In this document: positions 5,854 through 12,400 of the stretch, piece by piece
How the letters are laid out: every line of letters begins with the position of its first letter
Position numbering within the stretch: position 1 is the stretch's first letter
From: Treponema sp.
GTDB taxonomy: Bacteria > Spirochaetota > Spirochaetia > Treponematales > Breznakiellaceae
Direction: 5' to 3'
DNA length: 12,400 nt
NCBI GenBank assembly: GCA_031275535.1
Contig: JAISOR010000169.1
Span: 1-12,400 of the forward strand
Program-made: the position numbers and the translations under genes
The notes under the pieces: model-generated
Database searches by the model: none
What the model was told of the DNA's origin: nothing
Seen by the model: only the letters and a program-made list of their open reading frames with translations

Positions 5854-7191
5854 ATGGTGAGAAATACCTTGTCCGCGGTGATAGTATCTTTGGTTTTCAT
5901 TTCCGGCGCGGCCGCCGAAAGCCTTAGCCTCGACAGGGCTATAGAAACGGCTATAGCCAACAACACGGATCTGCAAAAGACCGCCCTTGCCTATCAGCAG
6001 GCAAAACGGGCGAAGGACTATGGATGGAACCAGTTTCTGCCCAGCATCTCAGGGCCCTCGGTGGGACTTTCCCACACCCATCGTATCTATCCCCCGGAAA
6101 GTGACGCCGCCGGTTCTTCCGGCGGGGGATCAGGCTGGTCATGGAGCAGTGTCAGCATCGGGGCCGGCATTACCTTTACTACCGATATACCAACCCAGTT
6201 CCGCCTCCTGGATAACAAGTACAAACAGGCCGAGGAAGCCTACAAAAAGGCAGAGCGGGACCTTTCGGCCTCCGTGGCCTCTTCCTTCTATCTCCTCCTT
6301 TCGGAAAAGATAGGCATTGACATTCTCACCACCGATATGGAACTAAAAAAGGCCCAATACGACGAGGCGGAGGCCAATTACCGCAGGGGCCTCGCTTCCG
6401 AGCTTGATATGCTCAACGCCCAGTACGCCTACCTGATCGCGGGCACGTCGCTGGAGAACGCGGTAAACAAATACAGCGAAGACCTGGCCGCGTTCTTCCT
6501 CTTGATCGGCTTGGACGTCAAGAGCGACCTTGAACCGGAGGGAACCATCGAAATCCGGCTGCTGGATATTCCTCCGGCGGAGGAATTGATCGGCCGCTAT
6601 CTTTTATCCAGGAGCGACATACAGACCCAGATACACACCCTGGAGCAGACAAAGCTGAACGCCTCAAGCCGCATCAGGCAGGCGGCGCCCTCCCTCAGTG
6701 TATCCGAGCGGCTCAACCTGAGTCCGGGGAGCTTTAAATTCGAAGACCCCTCGGTTTCCGGGACCTTTTCGCTATCGGTTTCGATTCCCCTGGATCCCTG
6801 GATCCCCGGCTCCGCCCAAAGCCTCAACAGGAAAAACGACAGGGACAGCGTCGCCCTGGCGGAGACGGCCCTGGAGGCGGCGAAAAAAAACGCGGCCCAG
6901 GATATACAGAAAAAGGCCAACGCCGTGGTTCAGAATGCGGCAAACATCGAGCCTTCGGAACTTAACTACCGGATCGCCATGAGGGCCTACGAGCTTACGG
7001 AACAGGGCTACCGCTCGGGAATGGTGAATCAGACCGAGCTCCAGTCGGCGAACCAGAAAAGGGTCAGCGCCGAACAGGCGGCGATGACGACGAAAATTGC
7101 CTATCTGACCGCGGTGTATAATTTAGCCCTGGCCCTCAATCTGGATATTACGGAATTCTACGCCCTCTATGCGAGGGATAATATACAATAA
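5854..7191 (+). CDS. TolC-family outer membrane efflux protein (BesC-like)
   Basis: A 445-residue outer membrane channel of the OEP/TolC family, which forms the trans-envelope exit duct of RND and related pumps. A signal peptide (MVRNTLSAVIVSLVFISGAAA, cleavage after about residue 21) precedes LSLDRAIETAIANNTDLQ, the classic start of the first OEP repeat; long helical segments with the second repeat follow. There is no lipobox. I chose 5854 because GGGAGA lies at 5845-5850 and because codons between 5803 and 5853 are A/T-ending, unlike the gene body; ATGs at 5803, 5827 and 5830 are in frame and cannot be excluded. A Ser/Gly-rich stretch (GSSGGGSGWSW) lies in the first beta region. It is first of four genes on this strand and stands divergent to the two-component system. 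Confidence 0.92.
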   Translation: MVRNTLSAVIVSLVFISGAAAESLSLDRAIETAIANNTDLQKTALAYQQAKRAKDYGWNQFLPSISGPSVGLSHTHRIYPPESDAAGSSGGGSGWSWSSVSIGAGITFTTDIPTQFRLLDNKYKQAEEAYKKAERDLSASVASSFYLLLSEKIGIDILTTDMELKKAQYDEAEANYRRGLASELDMLNAQYAYLIAGTSLENAVNKYSEDLAAFFLLIGLDVKSDLEPEGTIEIRLLDIPPAEELIGRYLLSRSDIQTQIHTLEQTKLNASSRIRQAAPSLSVSERLNLSPGSFKFEDPSVSGTFSLSVSIPLDPWIPGSAQSLNRKNDRDSVALAETALEAAKKNAAQDIQKKANAVVQNAANIEPSELNYRIAMRAYELTEQGYRSGMVNQTELQSANQKRVSAEQAAMTTKIAYLTAVYNLALALNLDITEFYALYARDNIQ

Positions 7192-7206
7192 TGGTCCACG
7201 GGACCA
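7192..7206 (+). other. Short intercistronic hairpin
   Basis: TGGTCC-ACG-GGACCA (7192-7206) forms a perfect 6-bp stem immediately after the TolC stop codon and just in front of the AGGAG ribosome binding site of the next gene. It could modulate translation or mRNA stability. Confidence 0.35.
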
Positions 7207-7219
7207 AATAGGAGTTTAT

Positions 7220-7729
7220 ATGATTTATATGAAAAGGATGATCCTTTTAGCCCTCTGTGTTCTGGCCGCGGCGGGCGCCGCGTTTAGCCAAACCGCGAGC
7301 CCGCCGAATTCCGGACCCGGGTCCGCGCCGGAACCGGTAAAGATCAGCGGGAACCTGGGAATCACCGGCGGGATGATAAGCCTTGAGAGCGGCGGCAGCC
7401 TCTACTATGTGACGGGGCTCGACCGGTTTTTCGGCTTTATCGACGGCCTCAAGGAAGGGGCGGCGGTAAGCCTGACCGGCTATGCCTTCGACAGTCCCCG
7501 CGGGTCCGGGACGAAAATGTTCCGGGTTACCCAACTGGACCTGAACGGGAAGAGCTACGATCTGGCCCCTCCGGCGGAGGAGTTCCGCGGACCGGGAAAC
7601 GGCCCCCGGCCAATGGGCGGGTTTTCCCCCGGCGGCAATTCCCGCTCCTTCGAGGAGCGGCGGGGCAAGGCTTCGGGCCATCACCACCGGGGCGGCCAGG
7701 AAAGGCGGGGTCCCGGCCCACGGAATTAG
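7220..7729 (+). CDS. Small exported protein of unknown function within the efflux operon
   Basis: A 169-residue protein with a signal peptide (MKRMILLALCVLAAAGAAFSQ, cleavage near residue 24), so probably periplasmic. The mature part begins with a Pro/Ser/Gly linker, then a compact beta-rich domain of about 75 residues (about 41-115; NLGITGGMISLESGGSLYYV, FIDGLKEGAAVSLTGYAF, MFRVTQLDLNGKSYDL) whose alternating strands suggest a small OB-like barrel. The tail (about 118-169) is disordered and rich in Gly, Pro and Arg with an HHH cluster (154-156). The start is set by AGGAG five bases upstream; an in-frame ATG at 7229 is an alternative. The single Cys in the hydrophobic core does not make a normal lipobox. 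It lies 28 bases after the TolC gene and 70 before the adaptor gene. I do not recognise the family; a pump accessory role is inferred from position only. Confidence 0.75.
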   Translation: MIYMKRMILLALCVLAAAGAAFSQTASPPNSGPGSAPEPVKISGNLGITGGMISLESGGSLYYVTGLDRFFGFIDGLKEGAAVSLTGYAFDSPRGSGTKMFRVTQLDLNGKSYDLAPPAEEFRGPGNGPRPMGGFSPGGNSRSFEERRGKASGHHHRGGQERRGPGPRN

Positions 7730-7733
7730 GGCC

Positions 7734-7782
7734 TGTCCACAGAGTTGTTGTGGACATGGCAGGTAAAGGGTTCAGAACCCTT
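7734..7782 (+). other. Two tandem hairpins between the accessory and adaptor genes
   Basis: TGTCCAC (7734-7740) pairs with GTGGACA (7750-7756), and AAGGGTT (7766-7772) pairs with AACCCTT (7776-7782) across a 3-base loop. Neither is followed by a T-run, so neither is a typical terminator. They sit directly before the AAAAAGGAG ribosome binding site of the adaptor gene and may set mRNA processing or stability, allowing different expression of the two halves of the operon. Confidence 0.45.
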
Positions 7783-7799
7783 CTCAAAAAGGAGCTTAT

Positions 7800-8879
7800 A
7801 TGACCAGCGGCAAAGGTGATGCGGCGGCAAAGATTGTTGTTATTATTCTGATTGCGGTGTTTCTCGGCACTTCGGCGTATTCCATGTTGAAGGGCAATTC
7901 CGCCTCCGCGGGGCCGCCGGCCATGGCGGGCCCGGCGGCAACGGGCCCGCAAGGGGGCCAGGGGCCGGCGGCAGGCCAGGGCCGGCAGGGCCAGGCAGGC
8001 GGGGGACAAGATCCGGCGGCGGCAGGTCCGGGCCAGGGCGGCCAGAGTCCGGCGGCGGCAGGCCAGGGCAGGCAGGGCCAGACGGCGGCCAACGCCATTA
8101 CCGTGTCGGCCAAAACCCTGGCAGGGGAATCTATTCAGCAGGTTATAAAACTAAACGGCGACGTATCGTCCCAGTCCGAGGTAAGCGTATTCCCCGACAC
8201 CTCGGGGAAAATCGTACGCATATTGAAAAACCTGGGAGACGCCGTAAGGCAGGGGGACGTTATTGCCTACATCGATCCCTCCCGTCCCGGTTCCGCTTAT
8301 ATTGAAAGCCCGGTGGTTTCTCCCGTGGGGGGCACCATAACGAGCCTTCCGGTAACCGGCGGCCTTACGGTCTCGCCTTCCACGGTCATCGCCACAATCG
8401 GCGCGCTGGACAAACTAAAGATAACAATCTATGTGTCCGAAAAGTACAGCCCCTATCTTAGGCAGAACCTTCCGGCTTATGTGTCATTTACTTCCACCCC
8501 GGGGATTGAATTCAACGCGCTGGTCAGCATGGTAAGCCCGGTGGTGAACAATAAAAACCGCACCATAGAAACCACCCTGAATCTGGCCTCCCAGGACCCG
8601 CGTATAAAAGAAGGCATGTTCGCTTCGGTACGGCTGGTTATCCGGGAAGAAAAAAACACCCTGGTCATACCCCGGCCGGCTATCAAGGATTATAACGGCG
8701 AAGACACGGTGTATATCATCGACGAAGAAAACCTGGCCCGGCGGGTTCCGGTTACCGTGGGCCTTACCAACGACGCGGAGGCGCAGATCGTCGCGGGCCT
8801 TAAGCCCGGCGACCGGGTTATCACCGCCGGCGCCGTTACCGACGGTTCGCCGGTGCGGATCGCAGCGGCGTCGCTGTAA
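7800..8879 (+). CDS. RND efflux periplasmic adaptor (membrane fusion protein), hairpin-less, BesA-like
   Basis: A 359-residue adaptor. An N-terminal membrane anchor (about 11-30) is followed by a Gly/Ala/Gln/Pro-rich linker (about 35-96), the first lipoyl half (about 126-158: VFPDTSGKIVRILKNLGDAVRQGDVIAYI), the second lipoyl half (about 172-200: VSPVGGTITSLP...VIATIG), a beta-barrel domain (about 203-283) and a membrane-proximal domain (about 286-356: LVIPRPAI..VYIIDE..LKPGDRVITAG). Only about 13 residues separate the lipoyl halves, where typical adaptors have a long alpha-helical hairpin that reaches TolC. An adaptor lacking the hairpin has been described structurally in Borrelia (BesA). GGAG lies upstream of the ATG. 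It precedes the RND gene by 12 bases, so the two are co-translated subunits of one pump. Confidence 0.92.
   Translation: MTSGKGDAAAKIVVIILIAVFLGTSAYSMLKGNSASAGPPAMAGPAATGPQGGQGPAAGQGRQGQAGGGQDPAAAGPGQGGQSPAAAGQGRQGQTAANAITVSAKTLAGESIQQVIKLNGDVSSQSEVSVFPDTSGKIVRILKNLGDAVRQGDVIAYIDPSRPGSAYIESPVVSPVGGTITSLPVTGGLTVSPSTVIATIGALDKLKITIYVSEKYSPYLRQNLPAYVSFTSTPGIEFNALVSMVSPVVNNKNRTIETTLNLASQDPRIKEGMFASVRLVIREEKNTLVIPRPAIKDYNGEDTVYIIDEENLARRVPVTVGLTNDAEAQIVAGLKPGDRVITAGAVTDGSPVRIAAASL
7967..8081 (+). repeat. Imperfect duplication in the adaptor linker
   Basis: A 28-base segment beginning GGCGGCAGGCCAGGGC occurs at 7967-7994 and again at 8054-8081 with one difference (27/28), 87 bases apart and in frame. 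A degenerate intermediate copy lies around 8015-8045. The peptide theme is PAAxGQGRQGQ. The linker seems to have grown by duplication of G/C-rich units. Confidence 0.8.
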
Positions 8880-8891
8880 CAGGAGCCTGCC

Positions 8892-11800
8892 ATGAACATA
8901 TCCGAATTATCAGTCAGAAAGCCCGTAACGGTTACCATGCTCTATGTGCTTGTCTGCGTTATTGCGGCGGTATTTATTCCCAAACTGGGGATCGCTCTTT
9001 TTCCCAGCGTGAGCATGCCCACCGTTATGGTAAGGACAAGCTACAGCAACGTGGGCCCCCAGGAGGTCGATAAAACCGTTACCGAGCCCATACTCAACCA
9101 GCTCCGGCGGGTGGCCGATGTCAAATCAATTACCTCCCGCTCTTCCAGCGGGTCCAGCATGATCCAGCTTGAGTTCGGGTACGACAAGGACCTGGACGAG
9201 GCGGTGGAGGATGTAACGTCCGTTCTGTCCCGGATAAGCAACTCCCTGCCGGACGGCGCGGACGCCCCCACTATCATGCGTTTCAGCATGAGCGCCATGC
9301 CCATCATGCGGCTTTCCATAACCGGCGACATGAGCCTTAACGACCTTAGGGAGGTGGCCGAAAATACCGTCCAGCCCTATCTGGAACGGGTAAGCGGCGT
9401 TGCCTCCGCCGAGGTGAACGGCGGCGCCACCACCGAAATCCACGTGGATGTGAGCAATAACCGGCTCCAGGCTTACGACCTTACCCTGAGCAGCATCACC
9501 AGCGCCCTGGCCGCCAGGAACGTCCAGGTTTCCAACGGGACCCTGACCCACGGGAACACGGACTACGAAATTATCACCGATGAATATTTCAAATCCCTGG
9601 ATGACATAAGAAACACGGTGATCTCATCGGGGTCCGGCTCCGCGGCCATCCGCCTTGACGATGTGGCCGATGTGTACGAAACCATCAACAACCGGGGAAT
9701 GCGGGTCTACATCGACGGCGTACAGGGCCTTTACATGAGCATTACCAACGAATCCGGCACAAACCCTTCCGCCATTTCAAAGGGCGTCCGGGCGATAATG
9801 GGTGAAATAGAAGAGAACCTTCCCAAGGGGGTAAAGGTTACCATCCTTAGTGATGACACCTCCCTCATCGATTCCACCATGAACCAGGTCTATTCCTCCG
9901 GTATTTTGGGGGCGATTCTGGCCGTACTCATCATCTTTTTCTTCCTGCGGAACGTCAAAGGTTCCTTCATCGTGGGCCTGTCCATCCCCATTTCAGTGCT
10001 GATCACCCTTTCGGTTATGTCCATCATGGAACTCACCATCAACATGATGACCATGGCGGGACTCATCCTGGGAATGGGCATGACCGTGGACTCCTCAATC
10101 GTCATTCTGGAGAATATCAACAAACGCCGAAGCTGGGGCGAAAAATCCGCGGTGGCCGCCATTCTGGGCAGCCGTAATATGCTCATGGCGATCATCGCCT
10201 CCACCGCCACAACGGTGTGTGTCTTCGTACCCGTCCTGCTTTACCGGGCGGAACTTGAAATGTACGGCATGATGTTCCAGGAACTGGTAATCACCGTGGT
10301 GATCTCCCTCATCGTGTCTTTGATTGTTTCCGTTACCCTGGTACCGGCCCTCTGCGGCAGCATTTTAAGGATATACACCAGGACCCAGAAGCCCCTGCGC
10401 TGGAAGCCCTTTAGGATAATAGATGAGTTCATCGCGGGGGGTATAAAAAAACTTGAAAACGGCTATGCCCGGGCCCTGGAGTTCTGTCTGGCAAACCGTT
10501 TCATTGTCCTCGTCCTGGTGGCGGCCATGCTGATTCCCTCGATCCAGCGGCTCAGTACCTCGGGCATGAACCTGGCCCCCATGTCCCAGGCCGACGATCA
10601 GGTGAATGTAAGCGTCCGGCTGCCCATCGGCACCAACAATGACCTGACCCGGGAGTACCTCTTCAATTTCCAGGACATCATCAAACGGGAAATACCGGCG
10701 GAGGCCATAAAAAACATTGTCCTTAATACGGGAAACAGCAATTCCGGGTCCATCCAGATAAACCTGCCGCCCCTGGAAGAACAGCCCATGACCGCCCGGC
10801 AGATTCAGGATACCCTCAACCCCTTCCTGAATATGTGGAGCGATGTCACCATCAGCTTCTCCGCGGGCCGGGGGCCGGGCGGCGGCAGCCAGGGTATAAA
10901 TATCCGGGTTATCTCCGACGATGACGCCGCGTCATCCGCGGTTTGTAACGATATTGTGGCCCTCCTCAAGACCCGGGAACCCCAGGTGGAAAATCCCGCC
11001 ACGGACCTGGAAAACGGCGCCCCCAGATATGAAATAACCATCGATACCGACGCCGCCTCGGCCGCGGGGGTAAACGTCAACACCATCTCCTCCCTGTTAA
11101 GGACGGCGATTACCGGCAGCACGGCCACCAGCTTCCATGCCGGCGAGGACGACGTCAGCATCATCGTAGCCCTCTCCGAGGACGAACTCCTGGAACCGGC
11201 GGACCTGGGAGCCATTACGATTCAGACCGCCAACGGCCTTATGTCTTTGGATAACTTTATTTCGTACCGGAAGGCCCTGTCTCCCCAGCAGATCCAGCGG
11301 GAAGAGGGGGTCCGGGTAAGCCGGGTAAGCGCAAGTCTTGCCCCCGGTGCGGTGGCCACCGTGGTACAGGCCAGGGTGGAACAGTTGATCCAGGAGAATA
11401 TTGTCCTTCCCGATACGGTTAAACTCGAATACCAGGGCGCGGCCCGGGATATCGGGCGTTTCGGCGGCGCCTTCCTGGTGGTAATACTCCTGGCCGTTTT
11501 TCTCGTCTTCGCGGTCATGGCCGCCCAGTTTGAATCCCTGGTGGACCCCTTTATCATCTTTGCGTCCATTCCCCTTCTGGCTATCGGCGTATCCCTGGTA
11601 TACCGCCTCATGGGAGAAACCCTAAGCCTCTACTCCCTGGTGGGGGTTGTGGCCCTGGTGGGCATTGTGGTCAACAACGGGATAGTGCTGGTGGATTTTA
11701 CGAACCAGTTGGTCTCCCGGAAGATGCCGGTTAAGGAAGCCTGCATAGAGGCGGGGAGGAACCGGCTCCAGCCCATCCTGATGACCACCCTGACCACGGT

Positions 11801-12050
11801 CCTGGGCATGGTACCCATGGCCTTCTTCCCCGGCGAGGGGGCGGAATCCATGCAGCCCATCTGTCTTACCATAGTCGGCGGCCTCCTGTCGGGCGCGTTC
11901 ATGACCCTCTTTGTCTCGCCTATCCTCTACTCCATTTTTAACAAACGGCGGGAAAAACGGTTCAACGATCCCGAATCCTTGATGAACCAGCTTGAGGAAG
12001 TGGACAATATCTACGCCCAACATATAAAGGTAGACTTAATTAAAAAGTGA
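8892..12050 (+). CDS. RND-family efflux transporter, inner membrane pump (AcrB/HAE1-type, BesB-like)
   Basis: A 1052-residue proton-driven transporter, close to the AcrB length. TM1 lies at about residues 10-32, followed by a periplasmic porter loop (with NVGPQEVDKTVTEPILNQL), TM2-6 about 335-480, TM7 about 534-556, a second periplasmic loop and the C-terminal TM8-12. The TM4 motif reads GMTVDSSIVILEN: D400 is kept at the AcrB D407 position, but the D408 position is Ser401. TM10 reads GIVVNNGIVLVDF, with Asn928 at the AcrB K940 position. This pattern is shared with other bacterial RND subfamilies (for example SwrC-like proteins), so it is a subfamily trait and probably functional. An AGGAG site precedes the ATG. 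Drug, bile-salt-like or lipid substrates cannot be assigned from the sequence. It is last in the operon; the stop is followed by a purine-rich tract and a repeat. Confidence 0.96.
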   Translation: MNISELSVRKPVTVTMLYVLVCVIAAVFIPKLGIALFPSVSMPTVMVRTSYSNVGPQEVDKTVTEPILNQLRRVADVKSITSRSSSGSSMIQLEFGYDKDLDEAVEDVTSVLSRISNSLPDGADAPTIMRFSMSAMPIMRLSITGDMSLNDLREVAENTVQPYLERVSGVASAEVNGGATTEIHVDVSNNRLQAYDLTLSSITSALAARNVQVSNGTLTHGNTDYEIITDEYFKSLDDIRNTVISSGSGSAAIRLDDVADVYETINNRGMRVYIDGVQGLYMSITNESGTNPSAISKGVRAIMGEIEENLPKGVKVTILSDDTSLIDSTMNQVYSSGILGAILAVLIIFFFLRNVKGSFIVGLSIPISVLITLSVMSIMELTINMMTMAGLILGMGMTVDSSIVILENINKRRSWGEKSAVAAILGSRNMLMAIIASTATTVCVFVPVLLYRAELEMYGMMFQELVITVVISLIVSLIVSVTLVPALCGSILRIYTRTQKPLRWKPFRIIDEFIAGGIKKLENGYARALEFCLANRFIVLVLVAAMLIPSIQRLSTSGMNLAPMSQADDQVNVSVRLPIGTNNDLTREYLFNFQDIIKREIPAEAIKNIVLNTGNSNSGSIQINLPPLEEQPMTARQIQDTLNPFLNMWSDVTISFSAGRGPGGGSQGINIRVISDDDAASSAVCNDIVALLKTREPQVENPATDLENGAPRYEITIDTDAASAAGVNVNTISSLLRTAITGSTATSFHAGEDDVSIIVALSEDELLEPADLGAITIQTANGLMSLDNFISYRKALSPQQIQREEGVRVSRVSASLAPGAVATVVQARVEQLIQENIVLPDTVKLEYQGAARDIGRFGGAFLVVILLAVFLVFAVMAAQFESLVDPFIIFASIPLLAIGVSLVYRLMGETLSLYSLVGVVALVGIVVNNGIVLVDFTNQLVSRKMPVKEACIEAGRNRLQPILMTTLTTVLGMVPMAFFPGEGAESMQPICLTIVGGLLSGAFMTLFVSPILYSIFNKRREKRFNDPESLMNQLEEVDNIYAQHIKVDLIKK

Positions 12051-12120
12051 AGAAAGGGTTGAGAGTTGAGAGTAAAGGCGGCGGGGGGAAGAGAGAGTGG
12101 AGTGGGAAGTGAAGAAAGTG
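12051..12120 (+). other. Purine-rich tract after the RND gene
   Basis: About 59 of 70 bases are purines, in GAGAGTT and GAAG-type units, starting directly behind the RND stop codon. It is the counterpart, in inverted orientation, of the pyrimidine-rich TTCACTC tract at about 236-276, and so belongs to the inner end of the flanking repeat. No gene is seen in it. Confidence 0.6.
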
Positions 12121-12343
12121 TATACTTTGCGGGAAGCGAGAGGGCGGAGAAATCCGCCGATTGGCAGCCATATTATGCGGGGAACCGCCTCTTCCCCCAT
12201 GTAAGGGAAGACCGGTAATTCCACGATTGGAGAAAGATGGGCCGGCCTGGGCCGGCCCTGCTACTTTTTCCTTATGGGTTCACCTTTTTTGGGGTCCCGC
12301 CTTGTTACCGGTGTTCCCAAAACACGCTCAATGTTTCGCGTGC
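12105..12343 (-). repeat. Intergenic repeat element, right copy (inverted)
   Basis: Read on the minus strand this matches the left copy: the block 12143-12195 corresponds to about 174-226, and 12303-12343 is identical over 41 bases to 37-77 inverted. The middle part is more diverged. It holds no gene. The region 12051-12400 as a whole contains only this element, the purine tract and a possible terminator. Confidence 0.75.
12239..12268 (+). terminator. Possible rho-independent terminator of the efflux operon
   Basis: GGGCCGGC (12239-12246) and GCCGGCCC (12251-12258) form an 8-bp all-GC stem with a CTGG loop, followed after six bases by TTTTT. The T-run is a little distant, and the hairpin lies within the diverged middle of the repeat copy, about 190 bases behind the RND stop codon. 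Confidence 0.5.
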
Positions 12344-12400
12344 GATTTTTGGGCGGGCCGCTTTTTGATGTTCTGCCCAGGCCATTTTTTCGTTCAAATG

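Noticed and set aside
7169..7219. Extension of the small exported protein into the TolC gene end
   Set aside because: It would place a hydrophilic stretch before the signal peptide; the ATG at 7220 has a good AGGAG site.
12344..12400. Partial gene at the right edge
   Set aside because: No open frame with a start, ribosome binding site or protein character is visible in this short stretch.

Overview
The window looks like a stretch of a spirochaete chromosome, most likely a Treponema relative such as those of insect guts. This is inferred from protein style, above all an efflux operon that resembles the Borrelia BesC/BesA/BesB pump, and not from any marker gene. Coding density is high. GC is moderate in the right half and very high with G/C-ending codons in the 1.3-3.6 kb block.

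Layout. (1) 37-260: an intergenic repeat copy that ends at a near-consensus sigma70 promoter. (2) 325-897: thpR, an RNA 2',3'-cyclic phosphodiesterase. (3) 898-1296: a 400-bp gene-free gap holding a nested palindromic element with 20-bp terminal inverted repeats (926-1251); its right arm supplies the -35 of a candidate promoter for the next gene. (4) 1297-3591: a radical SAM protein and a DUF4130 protein, a conserved but functionally uncharacterised pair thought to act in DNA repair or modification. (5) 3588-5656, minus strand: a sensor histidine kinase and an OmpR-type response regulator, coupled by an ATGA overlap and convergent with the DUF4130 gene, so that the two stop codons overlap. (6) 5657-5853: a divergent control region with a TATAAC-N5-GTTATA dyad and candidate promoters in both directions. 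(7) 5854-12050: an apparent four-gene efflux operon of TolC-like outer membrane protein, small exported beta-rich protein, adaptor (MFP) and RND transporter. (8) 12051-12400: a purine-rich tract, a second copy of the left-end repeat in inverted orientation, and a possible terminator.

How it fits together. The two-component system stands divergently next to the pump, so it probably senses envelope or toxicant stress and controls pump expression. The pump has three unusual points: the adaptor has essentially no alpha-hairpin between its lipoyl halves but has a long Gly/Ala/Gln/Pro linker; the RND protein keeps only one of the two TM4 aspartates and has Asn in place of the TM10 lysine; and an extra exported protein of unknown function lies between the TolC and adaptor genes. 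The best candidates for under-described biology are this hairpin-less pump with its extra protein, the radical SAM/DUF4130 pair, and the palindromic and inverted repeat family in the intergenic DNA.
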